In this document: piece by piece, positions 6,046 through 14,802 of the stretch
Layout of the letters: the number at the start of each line of letters is the position of its first letter
Numbering within the stretch: the stretch's first letter is position 1
DNA from: RGIG6919 sp045531905
GTDB taxonomy: Bacteria; Bacillota; Clostridia; Lachnospirales; Lachnospiraceae
Reading direction: 5' to 3'
Assembly (NCBI GenBank): GCA_045531905.1
Contig: JAZSEY010000014.1
Span: forward strand, 1-44,864
DNA length: 44,864 nucleotides
Translations under genes and position numbers: made by a program
Notes under the pieces: generated by a model
What the model was told of the DNA's origin: nothing
The model's database searches: none
The model's input: only the letters and a program-made list of their open reading frames with translations

Positions 6046-7398
6046 ATGGCTAAAACAGTATTTAAAAGAAAAATATATAATGAAATGCTTGAATGGAAAG
6101 AAAAACGTAGCGATAAATATGCACTTCTAATAAAGGGAGCTAGGCGGGTTGGAAAATCAACTATAGCGGAAGAATTTGCTAAGAATGAGTTTAAATCATA
6201 TATTTTAATTGATTTTGCACATACAAGTAAAGCAATCATAGAATTGTTTGATGATACGTATAACTTGGATTTTTTCTTTCTGCAATTGCAGCAGTTAACA
6301 GGAATTAGATTATATAAGAATGAATCTGTAATAATATTTGATGAGGTTCAACTGCTTCCAAAGGCCAGACAAGCCATCAAGTATCTTGTAGCTGACGGCA
6401 GATATAAGTATATTGAAACAGGTTCTCTTTTATCAATTAAAAAGAATACAAAAGATATATTAATTCCGAGTGAAGAGCACAAGATATCAATGTATCCGAT
6501 GGATTTTGAAGAGTTCTTATGGGCAATTGGTGATGAAATTACAGCCGATACAATTAGGTTGCTATTAAAAAGTAGAAAGACTGCTGGAAATGCAATGCAT
6601 AGAAATCTGATGCGTATTTTTAGACTGTATATGCTTATCGGCGGAATGCCACAGGCAGTGGAAACATATTTGGAGCAAAATAATCTGCAAGCAGTTGATG
6701 AAGTAAAAAGAGAAATAATAGATTTATATGAAGAAGATTTTACCAAGATCGATGGTACTGGACTTGCAGGGGATATATATGATGCGATTCCAGCAAGCCT
6801 TAGTGGAAATGCATCCAGATATATATTATCAAATGCGAGAGAAGGGACTCGTTCAGAGCAAGTGCGTGAGTTAGTGCCAGATATACTTAGTTCTTACACG
6901 GTAAATATTGCATATCATGCAAATAATCCAGGTGTTGGAATGGCATTAGAAAAGGATATAGGACGATATAAGCTATTTACATCTGATGTGGGATTGTTTG
7001 TGACACTTGCGTTTAAGGATAAGAATTATACTGAAAATATAATCTATAATAAACTGCTTTCAGATAAATTAGAAACCAATTTAGGTTATGTTTACGAAAG
7101 CGTTGTGGCACAAATATTGACAGTTAAGGGAAATCATTTGTTTTATTATACAATGCAGAGTGATACATCCAATCATTTGTATGAGATAGATTTTTTAACT
7201 TCGAAGGGGGACAAAATTAATCCAATTGAAGTGAAGTCTGGAAATTATAGGGAACATAAATCTTTAAATGTATTTTGTGACAAGTTCAATAGTCGTATTA
7301 AAGACAAATACGTTGTTCATACCAAGGATTATAAATGGGAAAATGGTATTCACTATTTACCAGTATATATGGTACCGTTTTTATGGGAGGAAGGTTGA
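6046..7398 (+). CDS. DUF4143-type AAA ATPase
   Basis: A 450 aa protein of the AAA_14/DUF4143 group. Walker A is GARRVGKST at 31-39, Walker B is VIIFDEVQLL with D99/E100, and the sensor strand is YIETGSLLSI. The C-terminal DUF4143 part (about 220-440) has the VYESVVAQIL and EIDFLTSKGDKINPIEVKSG stretch, which is PD-(D/E)XK-like in shape (E-I-D...E-V-K). The function of these abundant prokaryotic ATPases is not established; they are often accessory, variable genes. GAGGTGATTCGGT precedes the ATG. Codon usage is AT-rich compared with the neighbours, which is consistent with mobility. Confidence 0.88.
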   Translation: MAKTVFKRKIYNEMLEWKEKRSDKYALLIKGARRVGKSTIAEEFAKNEFKSYILIDFAHTSKAIIELFDDTYNLDFFFLQLQQLTGIRLYKNESVIIFDEVQLLPKARQAIKYLVADGRYKYIETGSLLSIKKNTKDILIPSEEHKISMYPMDFEEFLWAIGDEITADTIRLLLKSRKTAGNAMHRNLMRIFRLYMLIGGMPQAVETYLEQNNLQAVDEVKREIIDLYEEDFTKIDGTGLAGDIYDAIPASLSGNASRYILSNAREGTRSEQVRELVPDILSSYTVNIAYHANNPGVGMALEKDIGRYKLFTSDVGLFVTLAFKDKNYTENIIYNKLLSDKLETNLGYVYESVVAQILTVKGNHLFYYTMQSDTSNHLYEIDFLTSKGDKINPIEVKSGNYREHKSLNVFCDKFNSRIKDKYVVHTKDYKWENGIHYLPVYMVPFLWEEG

Positions 7399-7400
7399 TT

Positions 7401-9152
7401 ATGAAACACATAAGATGTATTTGTATGTTAATGGTATCGTTGCTATTAAGTACATGTTTTACCGTTCGTGTTATGGCAGAAGAGGAGATTTCTGCATCCG
7501 ATATCGGAAGTGAAATCGAAGCCTATGTTGCTGAACATGCAGACACAACTGCGGGAATGAGTGTGGCTGTGTTTGATGAGCAGGAAACAATCTACAGAAA
7601 TTGTTTCGGGTATATGGATGTGCAGAATCAGGTACCTGTTACCGAAGATACGGTAATGGAATGGGGCTCTGTTTCAAAACTGTTGGTATGGGTTAGTGCC
7701 ATGCAGTTGGCAGAACAGGGGATGATAGACTTAGAGGCCGATATTGATACATATTTACCGGAAGGCTTTTTGAAAAACATTGAGTATGATATTCCTATTA
7801 CCATGCTGAATTTGATGAACCATAATGCTGGTTTCGAAGAATCTATTATTGGAATGGCGACGGGAAAAGAAGAAAGAATCATGTCTTTGGAAGCATATCT
7901 GATAAAGTATCAACCTAAGCAGGTGTTTGAACCAGGGACAGTCTGTGCATACAGCAACTGGAGCACTACGTTAGCGGCTTATATTGTAGAGCGTGTTACC
8001 GGCGTTCCTTATTATGAGTATGTGAAAAAGAATATTTTTGAACCATTAGAGATGCACGACACTTCTCTCTATGCAGATTTAAGTGATAATGAAAGTGTCA
8101 AAGAAAGAAGAAAGTCGTTAAAAATATATACAACTAATATGGTTGAGATTACTCCTAATATGTCTTATGTTGTCATGTATCCTGCTGGAATGTGTGTTTC
8201 AACAATTGGAGATATGCAGAAATTTGCACAATCGCTTTTGTCGGAGAATTCGGTTTTATTCCAGAAGAAAGAGACCTATCATGAATTGTTTTCTCCGTCG
8301 TTATGCTTTGAGGGAACTGAAACGCCAAAGAACTGTCATGGTTTTTGGTCTTTGGAATCATACGGCACCAGAGTGATTGGACACAATGGCAATACGGCAG
8401 GCTGCAGTAGTAGTTTGCTATTGGATTTGGAAAATCACGTGGGAATGGTTGTTCAGACAAATCAGTCTTCGGAACAATTATATAACAATGAAATGCCGGA
8501 GCTGTTATTTGGCAAGTATGCCGGAACTGCCTCAGATTATGCAGGTTTGGTTAGGGCTGCAAGAACAATATTTCATGGTCCCTTAAAATTTTATAGCCTG
8601 ATGTCGGTATATTATATTGAGCCGGAAAACCCAGCTACATCCTATAGTGTTAGAACAACTGCATTTGGTGTGGATCGACTTTCCTTGCCATATGGCGATT
8701 ACCTGGTTATAGGTGTCAAAGACATTTTATTGGATTTAATAGTTGCAGGGTTGTATGTGTTAGGTTTGATATATTGCGTGATAAATATTGTGAGATGTCT
8801 GATTCAGGGATTGCTTGGTAAGATTAAGGGGGAAAATGAGAAAAAAGCATTAAGCCTATGGTGTGCAGTGGGGCTTTTACTTCCATTCTTTCCAGTTGTC
8901 GTATTTGCGCTGATAGTCCCTACTTTGTTTAATTTTCAACAGTGGTCTACCTTGGGCTATGGTATTGCATTTTTCTTAATTCTTGTATCTGCGTTAGTAA
9001 TGCTCGCAATGACAATATACGGTTTTATGAAACAGAAAAATGACATTACGAAAACATCAAGAAAGATATATATCCATTCTATAAATATTTGTATGCTGAT
9101 AACGATAATAAACATCTTTTACTGGAATTGGGGAATGTTTTGGATGTTATAA
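7401..9152 (+). CDS. Serine hydrolase of the beta-lactamase/PBP class C fold, membrane-anchored
   Basis: A 583 aa exported enzyme. The ATG at 7401 follows GGAGGAAGG and starts a signal peptide (residues 1-25, ending VMAEE); the longer frame back to 7335 lies inside the DUF4143 gene and has no such signal. The catalytic motifs of the class C/esterase family are present: SVSK (S90, K93), YSN (184-186) and HNG (328-330). After the hydrolase domain come about 130 residues and then hydrophobic segments near 430-460, 485-505, 517-540 and the C-terminus, so the domain is displayed outside the membrane. Possible roles are peptide or cell-wall remodelling, esterase activity or D-aminopeptidase activity. 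True beta-lactamase activity is not implied. Confidence 0.85.
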   Translation: MKHIRCICMLMVSLLLSTCFTVRVMAEEEISASDIGSEIEAYVAEHADTTAGMSVAVFDEQETIYRNCFGYMDVQNQVPVTEDTVMEWGSVSKLLVWVSAMQLAEQGMIDLEADIDTYLPEGFLKNIEYDIPITMLNLMNHNAGFEESIIGMATGKEERIMSLEAYLIKYQPKQVFEPGTVCAYSNWSTTLAAYIVERVTGVPYYEYVKKNIFEPLEMHDTSLYADLSDNESVKERRKSLKIYTTNMVEITPNMSYVVMYPAGMCVSTIGDMQKFAQSLLSENSVLFQKKETYHELFSPSLCFEGTETPKNCHGFWSLESYGTRVIGHNGNTAGCSSSLLLDLENHVGMVVQTNQSSEQLYNNEMPELLFGKYAGTASDYAGLVRAARTIFHGPLKFYSLMSVYYIEPENPATSYSVRTTAFGVDRLSLPYGDYLVIGVKDILLDLIVAGLYVLGLIYCVINIVRCLIQGLLGKIKGENEKKALSLWCAVGLLLPFFPVVVFALIVPTLFNFQQWSTLGYGIAFFLILVSALVMLAMTIYGFMKQKNDITKTSRKIYIHSINICMLITIINIFYWNWGMFWML

Positions 9153-9168
9153 AACAGGAGGTCCCATT

Positions 9169-10320
9169 ATGCAATTTCGCATGCCAAATTATTATAAAAA
9201 ATTTCAATGTATAGCAGATAAATGTCCAGATACCTGTTGTGCAGGTTGGGCAATTGTGATAGATGATAAAACTTTTGATGGCTACATGGATATGCAGGGA
9301 GAAAAAGGGGATTATGTTCGAGAACATTTGATAGAAGAAGAACGGGTGTACAAGCGTTGTGGGGAACGGTGCTCCTTTTTGAACGAAAGCAATCTCTGCG
9401 ATTTGTATATCAATGTGGGAGAAGATAAACTCTGTAAGACCTGTGCCAGATATCCAAGACATTTTGAAGAATATGGAAATCTGGTGGAAGCAGCACTTTC
9501 TATATCGTGTCCTGTAGCAGCTGAGCTCATTATTGACTCTCAGGAACCGGACAAGTTTCTTGTCAAAAATGATGACAGAACATCGCCACATGCAAAGGAA
9601 GTGGATGCACATTTGTTGGAGGCCTTGTTGAAAGTTAGAAAAGACATGTTTAAAATTATGTCTGATAGAACGGTTAATGTGTGGGAGCGGGCAAGACGCA
9701 TTTTAGAACTGGGAGAAATAATACAGCCAACGGTTTATGAATATGAAAAACTTGGTTGGAAACGATATGTGAAAGTAGCGCGGGATTCGGTTTTAGACAA
9801 CATGCGTGCACAACATATTATTCCCGTTGATGTTAGTTTTGATGCAGAGGCACTATATCAATACATGCAACAGTTTATGGATATGCTTTTGGGGTTAGAG
9901 AATATCAATAAAGAATGGCCGGAAAGAATTCGCAGTGTGCAGTCAGCGTTATATGAGAATATCAATTGTGACGAATATCTGAAACTGCGAGATGAGTTTA
10001 ATCAATATATGGAATCTCGTCAGTATGAGTATGAGCATATTATCAATTATTTTATTTATACGTATTTTTTAGGTGGAGTTTATGACTATCATGTGCAGGC
10101 AATGGTGAAAATGTCTGTTTTGAGTGCGTTGATAATCAGAGAAATGGGATTTGCACGCTGGTTGACACAGGATAAAGTATTTACTGTGGAGGACCAGATT
10201 TGCGTTGCATATTTGTATTCCAGACAGTTGGAACATTCCGATAACAATTTAATGTCTTTGGAGGGCTTGCTAGTGGCACATCCGACCTTTGATAAAGACA
10301 AGATTTGTAGTGTGTGCTAG
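9169..10320 (+). CDS. fliB: Flagellin lysine-N-methylase FliB-like
   Basis: A 383 aa protein matching the FliB family, which methylates lysines of flagellin in enterobacteria and is common in Clostridia. The N-terminus has the typical Cys pattern: CIADKCPDTCCAGW (residues 13-26), then CGERCSFLNESNLCDLY and CKTCARYPRHFEEYGN, plus a later SCP. These form the family's cysteine-rich YkgJ-like metal or Fe-S cluster site. AGGAGG lies before the ATG, 16 bases after the hydrolase gene. No flagellar gene is nearby, so the link to flagellin rests on the family. In non-flagellated relatives similar proteins may have other targets. Confidence 0.82.
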   Translation: MQFRMPNYYKKFQCIADKCPDTCCAGWAIVIDDKTFDGYMDMQGEKGDYVREHLIEEERVYKRCGERCSFLNESNLCDLYINVGEDKLCKTCARYPRHFEEYGNLVEAALSISCPVAAELIIDSQEPDKFLVKNDDRTSPHAKEVDAHLLEALLKVRKDMFKIMSDRTVNVWERARRILELGEIIQPTVYEYEKLGWKRYVKVARDSVLDNMRAQHIIPVDVSFDAEALYQYMQQFMDMLLGLENINKEWPERIRSVQSALYENINCDEYLKLRDEFNQYMESRQYEYEHIINYFIYTYFLGGVYDYHVQAMVKMSVLSALIIREMGFARWLTQDKVFTVEDQICVAYLYSRQLEHSDNNLMSLEGLLVAHPTFDKDKICSVC

Positions 10321-10331
10321 CATTTACTTAC

Positions 10332-10360
10332 TTGTCAGTTTTACCCTACTATGTTAACAT
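10332..10360 (+). promoter_or_regulatory. Sigma-A type promoter for the EAL gene
   Basis: TTGTCA (10332-10337), a 17-base spacer and TAACAT (10355-10360). The start of transcription would lie at or just inside the hairpin 10364-10393. Confidence 0.6.
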
Positions 10361-10363
10361 ATT

Positions 10364-10403
10364 ATCAGGTGTGAATAATTATTCACATCTGATATTTGTT
10401 TGA
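10364..10403 (+). terminator. Stem-loop with T-rich tail after fliB
   Basis: A 13-base stem (10364-10376 with 10381-10393, one G-T pair) around AATT, followed by ATTTGTTTGATTT. It can end fliB transcription. Because a good promoter lies just upstream, the same hairpin would also sit at the 5' end of the next mRNA, where it could stabilise or attenuate it. Confidence 0.6.
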
Positions 10404-10434
10404 TTTAAAACATCATTGGGTTAGGAGGGACATC

Positions 10435-12339
10435 ATGCAATATAATATTGATTTTGCGGTTTGTGCGCTTTTGTTTATTGTTGTATTGATGGTCAATTTC
10501 TTCACAAAAAGGCAGATTCCAAGCCGTCAGTCCAGAATGTTTCGATTATATATGATTGTCACATTTTTTGATGTGGTGCTAGATATTACCTCTTGTATAG
10601 CGGTAGAGTTTTATCAAGACCTACCGATGCTCGTGAACTATGGAATTAATATGTTGTTTTTGTCTATGCAGCTGTTGGTTCCTGTTGTATGTACATTGTA
10701 TGTAGATACGTTGTTGCACGTTCGCGATAAAGAACAGGCAACCCGGTTTTATATGTTTGCCCCGGCGATGCTTGTGTGGGTATTATTAATGTCTACTCCA
10801 ATCACAAAGTTGATTTTTTACTTTGATGAGGCTGGATATCAGCATGGCTCACTACATATACTACTGTATGCTTCCATGGCAACGTACGTTGTGGTTGCGT
10901 TAGCGAAGATATTGCATATTCGGAAGGAACTGGCATATCGACAATTTGGTCTAACTATTGCCATGATTGTGTCAGCAACCAGTATGGCTGTTGCACAATA
11001 TTTTCTGCCGAATTATAGCTTGTCCGGTGTAGGATTGGCACTATCCTTATATATTATGTATATGACAATTGAAGATCCTACGATATATATCGATGCCGTA
11101 ACCAATGCGATGAATCGTGATGGTTTCATTACGAGTATGCGTTATTTAAGAAAGACCAGTGTAGAACATCAGCTTTTGGTGGTTGCTTTGGATAATTTTA
11201 AGATTATCAATGAAGTGTTCGGTATGGATGGCGGCAACCGATTGCTAGAGATGTTGGCAAAGAAACTACAGTCTATGTTTAGACGAGATATGGTGTATCG
11301 TTACAATGGTGATATTTTTGTTGTGGTTTTAGAGGCTAAACAAGATGGTGAAGCTGCTGCAAAGTCTGTTCAGAATATGTTGCAACAGAATTGGGAGATG
11401 AACGGTGTTGAATTAAATCTCACTGCGTGCGTGTGTGTGATTCCTCCACATCTTCGTATGGAGAGTGCTTCTGAACTAATTAAAACAGTAGACTACAGTG
11501 TGCAATTCGCAAAAGCTAGGGGCAAAGGACAGTTGATTGTGATGGATGATGTTGCAACAGATTCTATGACTAGAAATGCTGCCATAGAACAGGCGATGCT
11601 GGCAGATATTGCAACCGGTAGTTTTGAAGTGCACTATCAACCAATTTTTGATACCAAAGCTGGAAGATTTCACTCTATGGAGGCGTTAGCAAGACTAAAT
11701 GTTCCTGGTTATGGTTATGTACCACCAGATGAGTTTATCCAGATTGCTGAGAAGAATGGCATGATTATGGATATCGGTATTTTGGTTTTGGAAGCGGTAT
11801 GTAAATTCTACAAAGACAATAATCTGAAAGAAAAGGGAATTGATTTTATTGAGGTCAATCTTTCGGTAGTGCAATGCATGCAGGATAATTACCATAAGGT
11901 TTTGTTGAATGTGTTGGATAAATATGCAATATCTCCGAAGATGATTAATCTGGAGATTACGGAAAGTGCCGCTGCGTATTCGGAAAAAACTTTAGTAGAA
12001 AATATGGAAAAAATGTATCATGCAAATTTATCATTCTCCATGGATGATTATGGTTCGGGTTATTCCAATGTAAATAATTTGATTAATATGCCATTTGCAA
12101 TCATCAAGTTGGATAAGCAGTTTGTATGGTCTGCATTTAAAAATGAAAAAATGCTTAAGGTGTTACAGAATACAATTTCTATGTTCCATGATATCGATTT
12201 AAAGGTAGTTGCAGAAGGTGTTGAAACGATAGAAATGGCAGAGAAATTAACGAAATTGGGTGTGGAGTATTTGCAGGGATATTACTATGCCAAACCGATG
12301 GCACCGGAAAATGTTATGGAGATGTTGGAACGTAAATAA
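10435..12339 (+). CDS. Membrane GGDEF(degenerate)-EAL protein, probable c-di-GMP phosphodiesterase
   Basis: A 634 aa protein. The first 210 residues hold about six membrane helices. A GGDEF domain follows with its signature changed to NGDIF (residues 291-295), so it is unlikely to make c-di-GMP and may bind GTP or be regulatory. The EAL domain (about 390-634) keeps EALAR (E416), NLS, EITES, DDYGSGYS, KLDK, EGVET and QGYYYAKPM, so it should hydrolyse c-di-GMP. I chose the ATG at 10435 because TTAGGAGGGACATC precedes it; an in-frame TTG at 10396 lies next to the hairpin and has no ribosome site. It likely favours a motile state over a sessile one. The membrane part is the presumed sensor. Confidence 0.9.
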   Translation: MQYNIDFAVCALLFIVVLMVNFFTKRQIPSRQSRMFRLYMIVTFFDVVLDITSCIAVEFYQDLPMLVNYGINMLFLSMQLLVPVVCTLYVDTLLHVRDKEQATRFYMFAPAMLVWVLLMSTPITKLIFYFDEAGYQHGSLHILLYASMATYVVVALAKILHIRKELAYRQFGLTIAMIVSATSMAVAQYFLPNYSLSGVGLALSLYIMYMTIEDPTIYIDAVTNAMNRDGFITSMRYLRKTSVEHQLLVVALDNFKIINEVFGMDGGNRLLEMLAKKLQSMFRRDMVYRYNGDIFVVVLEAKQDGEAAAKSVQNMLQQNWEMNGVELNLTACVCVIPPHLRMESASELIKTVDYSVQFAKARGKGQLIVMDDVATDSMTRNAAIEQAMLADIATGSFEVHYQPIFDTKAGRFHSMEALARLNVPGYGYVPPDEFIQIAEKNGMIMDIGILVLEAVCKFYKDNNLKEKGIDFIEVNLSVVQCMQDNYHKVLLNVLDKYAISPKMINLEITESAAAYSEKTLVENMEKMYHANLSFSMDDYGSGYSNVNNLINMPFAIIKLDKQFVWSAFKNEKMLKVLQNTISMFHDIDLKVVAEGVETIEMAEKLTKLGVEYLQGYYYAKPMAPENVMEMLERK

Positions 12340-12354
12340 GAGGGGTTGATGTGA

Positions 12355-13551
12355 ATGAGGAAACTCATGAAAAGAATGCTTGTGATGTTATTGACGTTTT
12401 CTTTCGTGTTCAGTGGCACTACGAATATGGTCAATGCAGCTAAGGTTGAGACTGTTAAGTTTACTGTCGAATTCAGACAATCTGAGGTTCGTGAAATGCT
12501 TTCTATGATTAATGAATTTCGAACAGGTAAGGATGCATGGTACTGGAATTCGGATGATAAAACTAAGACAGTATGTTCTGGATTGGAAGAGTTTGTATAT
12601 GATTATGAATTAGAACAGATAGCCATGCAAAGAGCAGCAGAACTTGCATTATCTTTTTCTCATGCCAGACCAGATGGTTCCAGATGTTTTACTGCATATA
12701 CTGATTCTTATAATTATGGTTCTAAGGCTGAAAATGTTGCTGTTGGATTTACATCTGTTAAAGATGTTTTCGTTGCGCTCTGTGAAGAGGATGAAAACTA
12801 TGCAGGTCAGGGACACAGACGTAATATGCTAGCTAGTGGCTACCGAGCTGTTGGATTAGGTCATGTGTATTATAATGGTGTGCATTTTTGGGCGCAGGAA
12901 TTTTCTTCTGTAATTGGAAATGACGAAGAGACAGAAGCCATGGATGAAGAAGGCGAAGTGACGACAAAGATCGATACCTCTAAGATTGTGGAAGCGAGTG
13001 CTTCTGCTGATGCATCAGCCGTATCGGTTCAGTTAGGTAAGAAAATAGCACTGCCAACTGTATCTGGCAAAGTGAGATTGGATACTGGTTGGGGTGGTAG
13101 TTGTCGTGTTACTGTTGCATGCAAATGGAAAGTGACAGATACCAGTATTGCCAAGATTTCAAGTGGTAAGATTGTGCCAAAGAAAGTGGGCGTGACAAAA
13201 CTAACCACCACAGCGTTAGGTAAGAAGATTACAGTGAAGTTGACGGTGAAGCCGAAGACTACTTCAATCGTATCTTTAAAAGCAAAGCTGGAAGGGTTCA
13301 AGGTGACTTGGAAGAAACAGACAAAGCAGGTGTCTGGATATCAATTGCAGTATGCGACCAATAAGAGTTTTAAAAATGCGACTAAGATAACGGTAAAAAA
13401 GAATAGCGCTGTATCAAAGACTGTGAAATCGTTATCCCCAAATAAAACCTATTATGTGCGTGTGCGCACTTATAAGACTGTGAAGGTAAATGGAAAGAGT
13501 AAGAATATTTATTCTTCCTGGTCCAAGTCAAAGACAATAAAGACAAATTAG
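12355..13551 (+). CDS. Secreted CAP-domain protein with Ig-like and FN3 domains
   Basis: A 398 aa exported protein. A signal peptide spans residues 1-29 (ending VNAAK). The CAP/SCP domain covers about 40-185, with LSMINEFR, LEQIAMQRAAELALSFSHARPDGSRC, NVAVGF, GHRRNMLA and FWAQEF. A BIG2-like Ig domain (about 205-300, with WKVTDTSIAKISSGKIVPKKVGVTKLTTT) and a lysine-rich FN3 module (about 305-398, YQLQYATN...YYVRVRTYK) follow. There is no LPXTG or membrane anchor, so it is secreted or bound by charge. CAP proteins of bacteria are poorly defined in function. The gene starts 15 bases after the EAL gene and probably shares its transcript. Confidence 0.88.
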   Translation: MRKLMKRMLVMLLTFSFVFSGTTNMVNAAKVETVKFTVEFRQSEVREMLSMINEFRTGKDAWYWNSDDKTKTVCSGLEEFVYDYELEQIAMQRAAELALSFSHARPDGSRCFTAYTDSYNYGSKAENVAVGFTSVKDVFVALCEEDENYAGQGHRRNMLASGYRAVGLGHVYYNGVHFWAQEFSSVIGNDEETEAMDEEGEVTTKIDTSKIVEASASADASAVSVQLGKKIALPTVSGKVRLDTGWGGSCRVTVACKWKVTDTSIAKISSGKIVPKKVGVTKLTTTALGKKITVKLTVKPKTTSIVSLKAKLEGFKVTWKKQTKQVSGYQLQYATNKSFKNATKITVKKNSAVSKTVKSLSPNKTYYVRVRTYKTVKVNGKSKNIYSSWSKSKTIKTN

Positions 13552-13560
13552 AATGATGAA

Positions 13561-13594
13561 ACAGGCTACTGAAGGAAGTAGCCTGTTTTGTTTT
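13561..13594 (+). terminator. Rho-independent terminator after the CAP gene
   Basis: ACAGGCTACT (13561-13570) pairs with AGTAGCCTGT (13577-13586) and is followed by TTTGTTTT. It ends the EAL-CAP transcript. Confidence 0.9.
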
Positions 13595-13598
13595 CCTG

Positions 13599-13607
13599 TG
13601 ATATAAT
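13599..13607 (+). promoter_or_regulatory. Extended -10 promoter for the NUDIX gene
   Basis: TGATATAAT is a perfect TGnTATAAT extended -10 element. The -35 position falls inside the preceding terminator stem and is poor, as is usual for extended -10 promoters. Confidence 0.6.
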
Positions 13608-13633
13608 GAATTATTCATTTTTAGGAGGCAATT

Positions 13634-14197
13634 ATGGAATTTAAGGGTATTGAAAAGATTCATGAGGGTAATTTTATAACCAGATACAATCTCACTTATG
13701 AGACAGTAGACGGACAGGAAAAGATATATGAAATCATTAGCCGAGATAAAGCGTTGGATTCCTACGAGAAGTTATCCAATCACGAGGTAGATGCGGTAGT
13801 TTTGATAATGCACGACGAAACCGGAGAAAAAGTGTTGTTGAATAAGGAGTATCGCATGGCTGTTGGAGGTTTTGTTTACAACTTCCCTGCGGGACTGATT
13901 GACCCAGGTGAGGAACCATTAGAAAGTGCGAGAAGAGAATTAAAGGAAGAGACTGGTTTGGATGTACTTGAAGTAAAGGATGTTATCGGTGCAAGCTACA
14001 GTGCAGTGGGATTTTCCAATGAAAAGAATATTTGTGTTGTTGGTGTTGCCGGAGGTGATTTTGCCCCAAGTACTTCTACATTGGAGGAAATTGAAGCTGG
14101 ATGGTTTACCAAAGAAGAGGTAAAGAAACTGCTGAAAACGGAGTTTTTTGCAGCTAGAACGCAAGCATATTGCTATGTGTGGAGTCATTCTTTATAA
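13634..14197 (+). CDS. NUDIX hydrolase, ADP-ribose pyrophosphatase-like
   Basis: A 187 aa protein. The complete NUDIX box GX5EX7REUXEEXGU is at about 87-109: GLIDPGEEPLESARRELKEETGL, read here as G-five-E-seven-REL-EE-GL. The N-terminal half (MEFKGIEKIHEGNFITRYNLTYET) resembles the ADP-ribose pyrophosphatase subfamily that clears ADP-ribose or other nucleoside diphosphate derivatives. The exact substrate is not certain. TTAGGAGGCAATT precedes the ATG, and the gene appears to be a single transcription unit. Confidence 0.88.
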   Translation: MEFKGIEKIHEGNFITRYNLTYETVDGQEKIYEIISRDKALDSYEKLSNHEVDAVVLIMHDETGEKVLLNKEYRMAVGGFVYNFPAGLIDPGEEPLESARRELKEETGLDVLEVKDVIGASYSAVGFSNEKNICVVGVAGGDFAPSTSTLEEIEAGWFTKEEVKKLLKTEFFAARTQAYCYVWSHSL

Positions 14198-14275
14198 TTG
14201 TTTGAATTTTATTAAAAATATGCACAATTTAATTGAAAATTAGGAAATAAAATACAAATATTATCAACAATTTGG

Positions 14276-14304
14276 TTGATTAATTGCGAGTTGTATGGTA
14301 AAAT
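14276..14304 (+). promoter_or_regulatory. Promoter for dtd
   Basis: TTGATT (14276-14281), a 17-base spacer, TAAAAT (14299-14304), in an AT-rich stretch with no gene (14198-14330). Confidence 0.65.
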
Positions 14305-14330
14305 ATAGTCTATAGCGAGGGAGTTAAGTC

Positions 14331-14780
14331 ATGAGATTTGTAGTACAGCGTGTAGCCCATGCATCGGTTACTGTAGAAGGTGAATGCATCGGCAGAATCG
14401 GCAAAGGTTTTTTGGTTCTGGTTGGTGTGGAAAGTGAAGATACGAAGGAGATTGCAGACAAGTTAATTAGCAAACTTGTGAATATGCGAATTTTTCGAGA
14501 TGCAGAGGGAAAGACCAATTTAGCGTTAAAGGACGTGGATGGTGAGTTGTTGATTGTTTCTCAATTTACCTTGTATGCCGATTGTAAAAAGGGTAATCGA
14601 CCATCATTTACAAAGGCTGGCGGAGCAGAATTGGCGAATACACTATATGAGTACGTTATTGCAGAGTGTGAAAAGCACATCGATGTGGTAGAACATGGCA
14701 GCTTCGGCGCAGACATGAAGGTAGAGCTGTTGAATGATGGCCCCTTTACCATTATTCTGGACAGCAAGGAGTTAATGTAA
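14331..14780 (+). CDS. dtd: D-aminoacyl-tRNA deacylase
   Basis: A 149 aa protein, the usual length of Dtd. It removes D-amino acids mischarged on tRNA and so protects translation. Family hallmarks are MRFVVQRVAHASVTVEGE at the start, the SQFTLYADCKKGNRPSF motif near 77-93 (catalytic-site strand with the conserved SQxTL), and NDGPFTIIL near the end, the NxGPxT-like motif that forms the cross-subunit chirality filter. The gene heads a short unit with the FucO-like dehydrogenase, 22 bases on. Confidence 0.95.
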   Translation: MRFVVQRVAHASVTVEGECIGRIGKGFLVLVGVESEDTKEIADKLISKLVNMRIFRDAEGKTNLALKDVDGELLIVSQFTLYADCKKGNRPSFTKAGGAELANTLYEYVIAECEKHIDVVEHGSFGADMKVELLNDGPFTIILDSKELM

Positions 14781-14802
14781 TTTTTGAAAGGAGAGGATAA
14801 AA

